64,000 nucleotides of DNA from Lentinula raphanica (Eukaryota > Basidiomycota > Agaricomycetes > Agaricales > Omphalotaceae): positions 1 through 64,000 of the forward strand of contig JANVFP010000042.1 in NCBI GenBank assembly GCA_027919835.1. Direction: 5' to 3'. The notes under the pieces are model-generated. The model worked only from the letters and a program-made list of their open reading frames with translations, did not search any database and had not been told where the DNA came from. The position numbers were made by a program, and so were the translations under genes. Of this stretch, positions 62,759 to 64,000 are shown piece after piece. Numbering within the stretch: position 1 is the first letter of the stretch; the number at the start of each line of letters is the position of its first letter.

Positions 62759-63853
62759 TCAATCTGAATCATCCTCTGAAGCCGAGTCGTTCTCTGAATC
62801 GCGACCCTCTTCCCGAAGACCCTCTATCTCGACACCCGGAGTGTTATCTTCTCCATCATTTCCTTCCTTCTCTTCCCTCTTCTTCTTCATCTTCGCAATC
62901 ACTTTATCCGCCCTGTTGAACATTCCACCAGTCTCAGCCCCACATGCTAAACATTTTGGTGTCTTTGCGAAACGTTTGATAGAACATGCGGAGCAAAAGT
63001 AGTGACCGCATTTCGTGACGATGGGGTCGGTATAAGGTTTCCGACAGATCAAACATGCGAAGGGAATATCTTCGTCGTCAGAATCGGAATCATCACTGTC
63101 GTCTTCCCCAATTTGTTTCCGAGGATTTTCAGCAAGCTTGTCTAATTGCCAGCCAGCGAGATCTAGTATCGGGTGAGTCGAGGATGATGAATAATGATAG
63201 ACCAACTTACAGGTTCCTCGGTCGTGAAGGAATTTACATGTATCTCCAAAGCCGCAGTAGCCGGTTTCTGAGAAAAGGGTGTTAGCAAAACGTCTCTAAA
63301 TACGGTCCCAGAACATACCTTTATAGTCCTTACAGACATCTGGCTGATAGTCCACGATTGTAACCGTCCGAATTGTACTGTTTGTACTTCGTTGAGGTCC
63401 AACTCGCATCGCTTTCGGGACTTCCGAGCTCTTCTTTATATGTGACTTGTAGGCCTTCTGTCCTCTATAAAGCCCATCGTCTGGTCCACCATCATTCTCG
63501 TCGTCGTCTTTCGCCTCTGCTCTTCGTCTCTTTGCTAATAGCTCCTCCGCCTCATCTCCAGCCAAAATATCGAGCGCCGCATGCATGTGAGAACCCGACG
63601 AGGTCCATTTCACATCAGGACCGTCCTTCTCCGGTGCGTCGATATCATCGTATTCCCTTTCGGTCAATTTGCGCTTGGTGCCAGCACTGAGCAGGTTGGA
63701 TGTGCCTTTTTTGGTAGGCAGGACTACTTCGGATTTTGACGAGGAAGGTAGAGATGATTGAGGTGTAGATGACGAAGGAGAAGTTGAACGCTTGCGACTA
63801 GTGGTAGGACGCTTCTTCTTGAAGAACGGGACTTTAACTTCAGCTGAGGACAT
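62759..63853 (-). CDS. CWC24: Pre-mRNA-splicing factor Cwc24 (RNF113 family)
   Basis: Spliceosome activation factor with a CCCH zinc finger and a RING finger. It starts MSSAEVKVPFFKKKRP (ATG at 63853) with a Ser/Lys-rich N-terminus. TVTIVDYQPDVCKDYKETGY leads into the CCCH finger (C..YCGFGDTCKFLH), and the joins near 63320 and 63220 are in phase. YLAGWQLDKLAE follows. The RING finger is CLICRKPYTDPIVTKCGHYFC, then C..KTPKCLAC. It ends with an acidic tail, EDDSD, and TGA at 62759. Domain order and length fit Cwc24 well. Confidence 0.94.
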
Positions 63854-64000
63854 GGTAGACGTTGATCACGAAGGATGGTGTAGTAAGCGCTCAACGCGTC
63901 GGCTTACTCAGCCTCAGATAGATCGGCCCGTTAGAAATGGGGCTGCGGCAGCTTCGCCGAGACTCTGCCGGAAGTGCCGGGTTGATCTATTGAAGTACAG
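63854..64000. other. Upstream region of CWC24
   Basis: Only the probable CWC24 promoter remains before the window edge. Confidence 0.4.

Overview
The window looks like a piece of a basidiomycete genome, most likely a mushroom-forming agaricomycete. The genes carry many introns of about 45-65 bases with GT(A/G)..(C/T)AG borders. The families also fit: Zn2Cys6 regulators of basidiomycete type, an expanded F-box-like family, a mushroom orphan family, and a Ngaro/DIRS-type retroelement. All calls come from reading translations and splice signals by eye; no database search was run.

Layout. 1-17.4 kb: the 3' part of an MTR4 exosome helicase (+), a Fus3/Kss1-type MAP kinase (-), farnesyl diphosphate synthase (-), a large Zn2Cys6 regulator (-), an acidic cysteine-motif protein (+), a second Fus3/Kss1-type MAP kinase with DYG in place of DFG (-), and mitochondrial 2Fe-2S ferredoxin (-). 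18.7-31 kb: a mushroom orphan-family protein that runs into a second Zn2Cys6 regulator (+), a DUF4048-like protein (+), a trypsin-like GDSG protein of unknown role (+), ATP synthase subunit K (-) and the GPI-GlcNAc transferase subunit PIG-P/Gpi19 (-).

31.1-42.5 kb is an array of six intact paralogous F-box-like genes (+,+,+,-,+,-), all with two introns at equivalent sites. Two spacers carry decayed pieces of the neighbouring PIG-P gene, which shows how the first copies arose. 42.7-50.4 kb is a housekeeping block: TSR3, RPS15 and RPP2 (divergent), an Erg6-like methyltransferase and RPL15. A 487-bp terminal-inverted-repeat element with TGAGTT target duplications sits just upstream of RPL15.

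52.3-62.6 kb holds two tandem gamma-glutamyltranspeptidase genes. The first is split by a 3,785-bp tyrosine-recombinase retroelement with split direct repeats (68 and 164 bp) and a 10-12 bp target duplication. Inside it the reverse transcriptase runs opposite to the recombinase and a gag-like frame. The window ends with the splicing factor CWC24 (-). The strongest points for follow-up are this rearranged but apparently recently mobile retroelement, the new MITE-like element, the F-box array with its hitch-hiking PIG-P fragments, the DYG MAP kinase, and the possible orphan-domain/Zn2Cys6 fusion.
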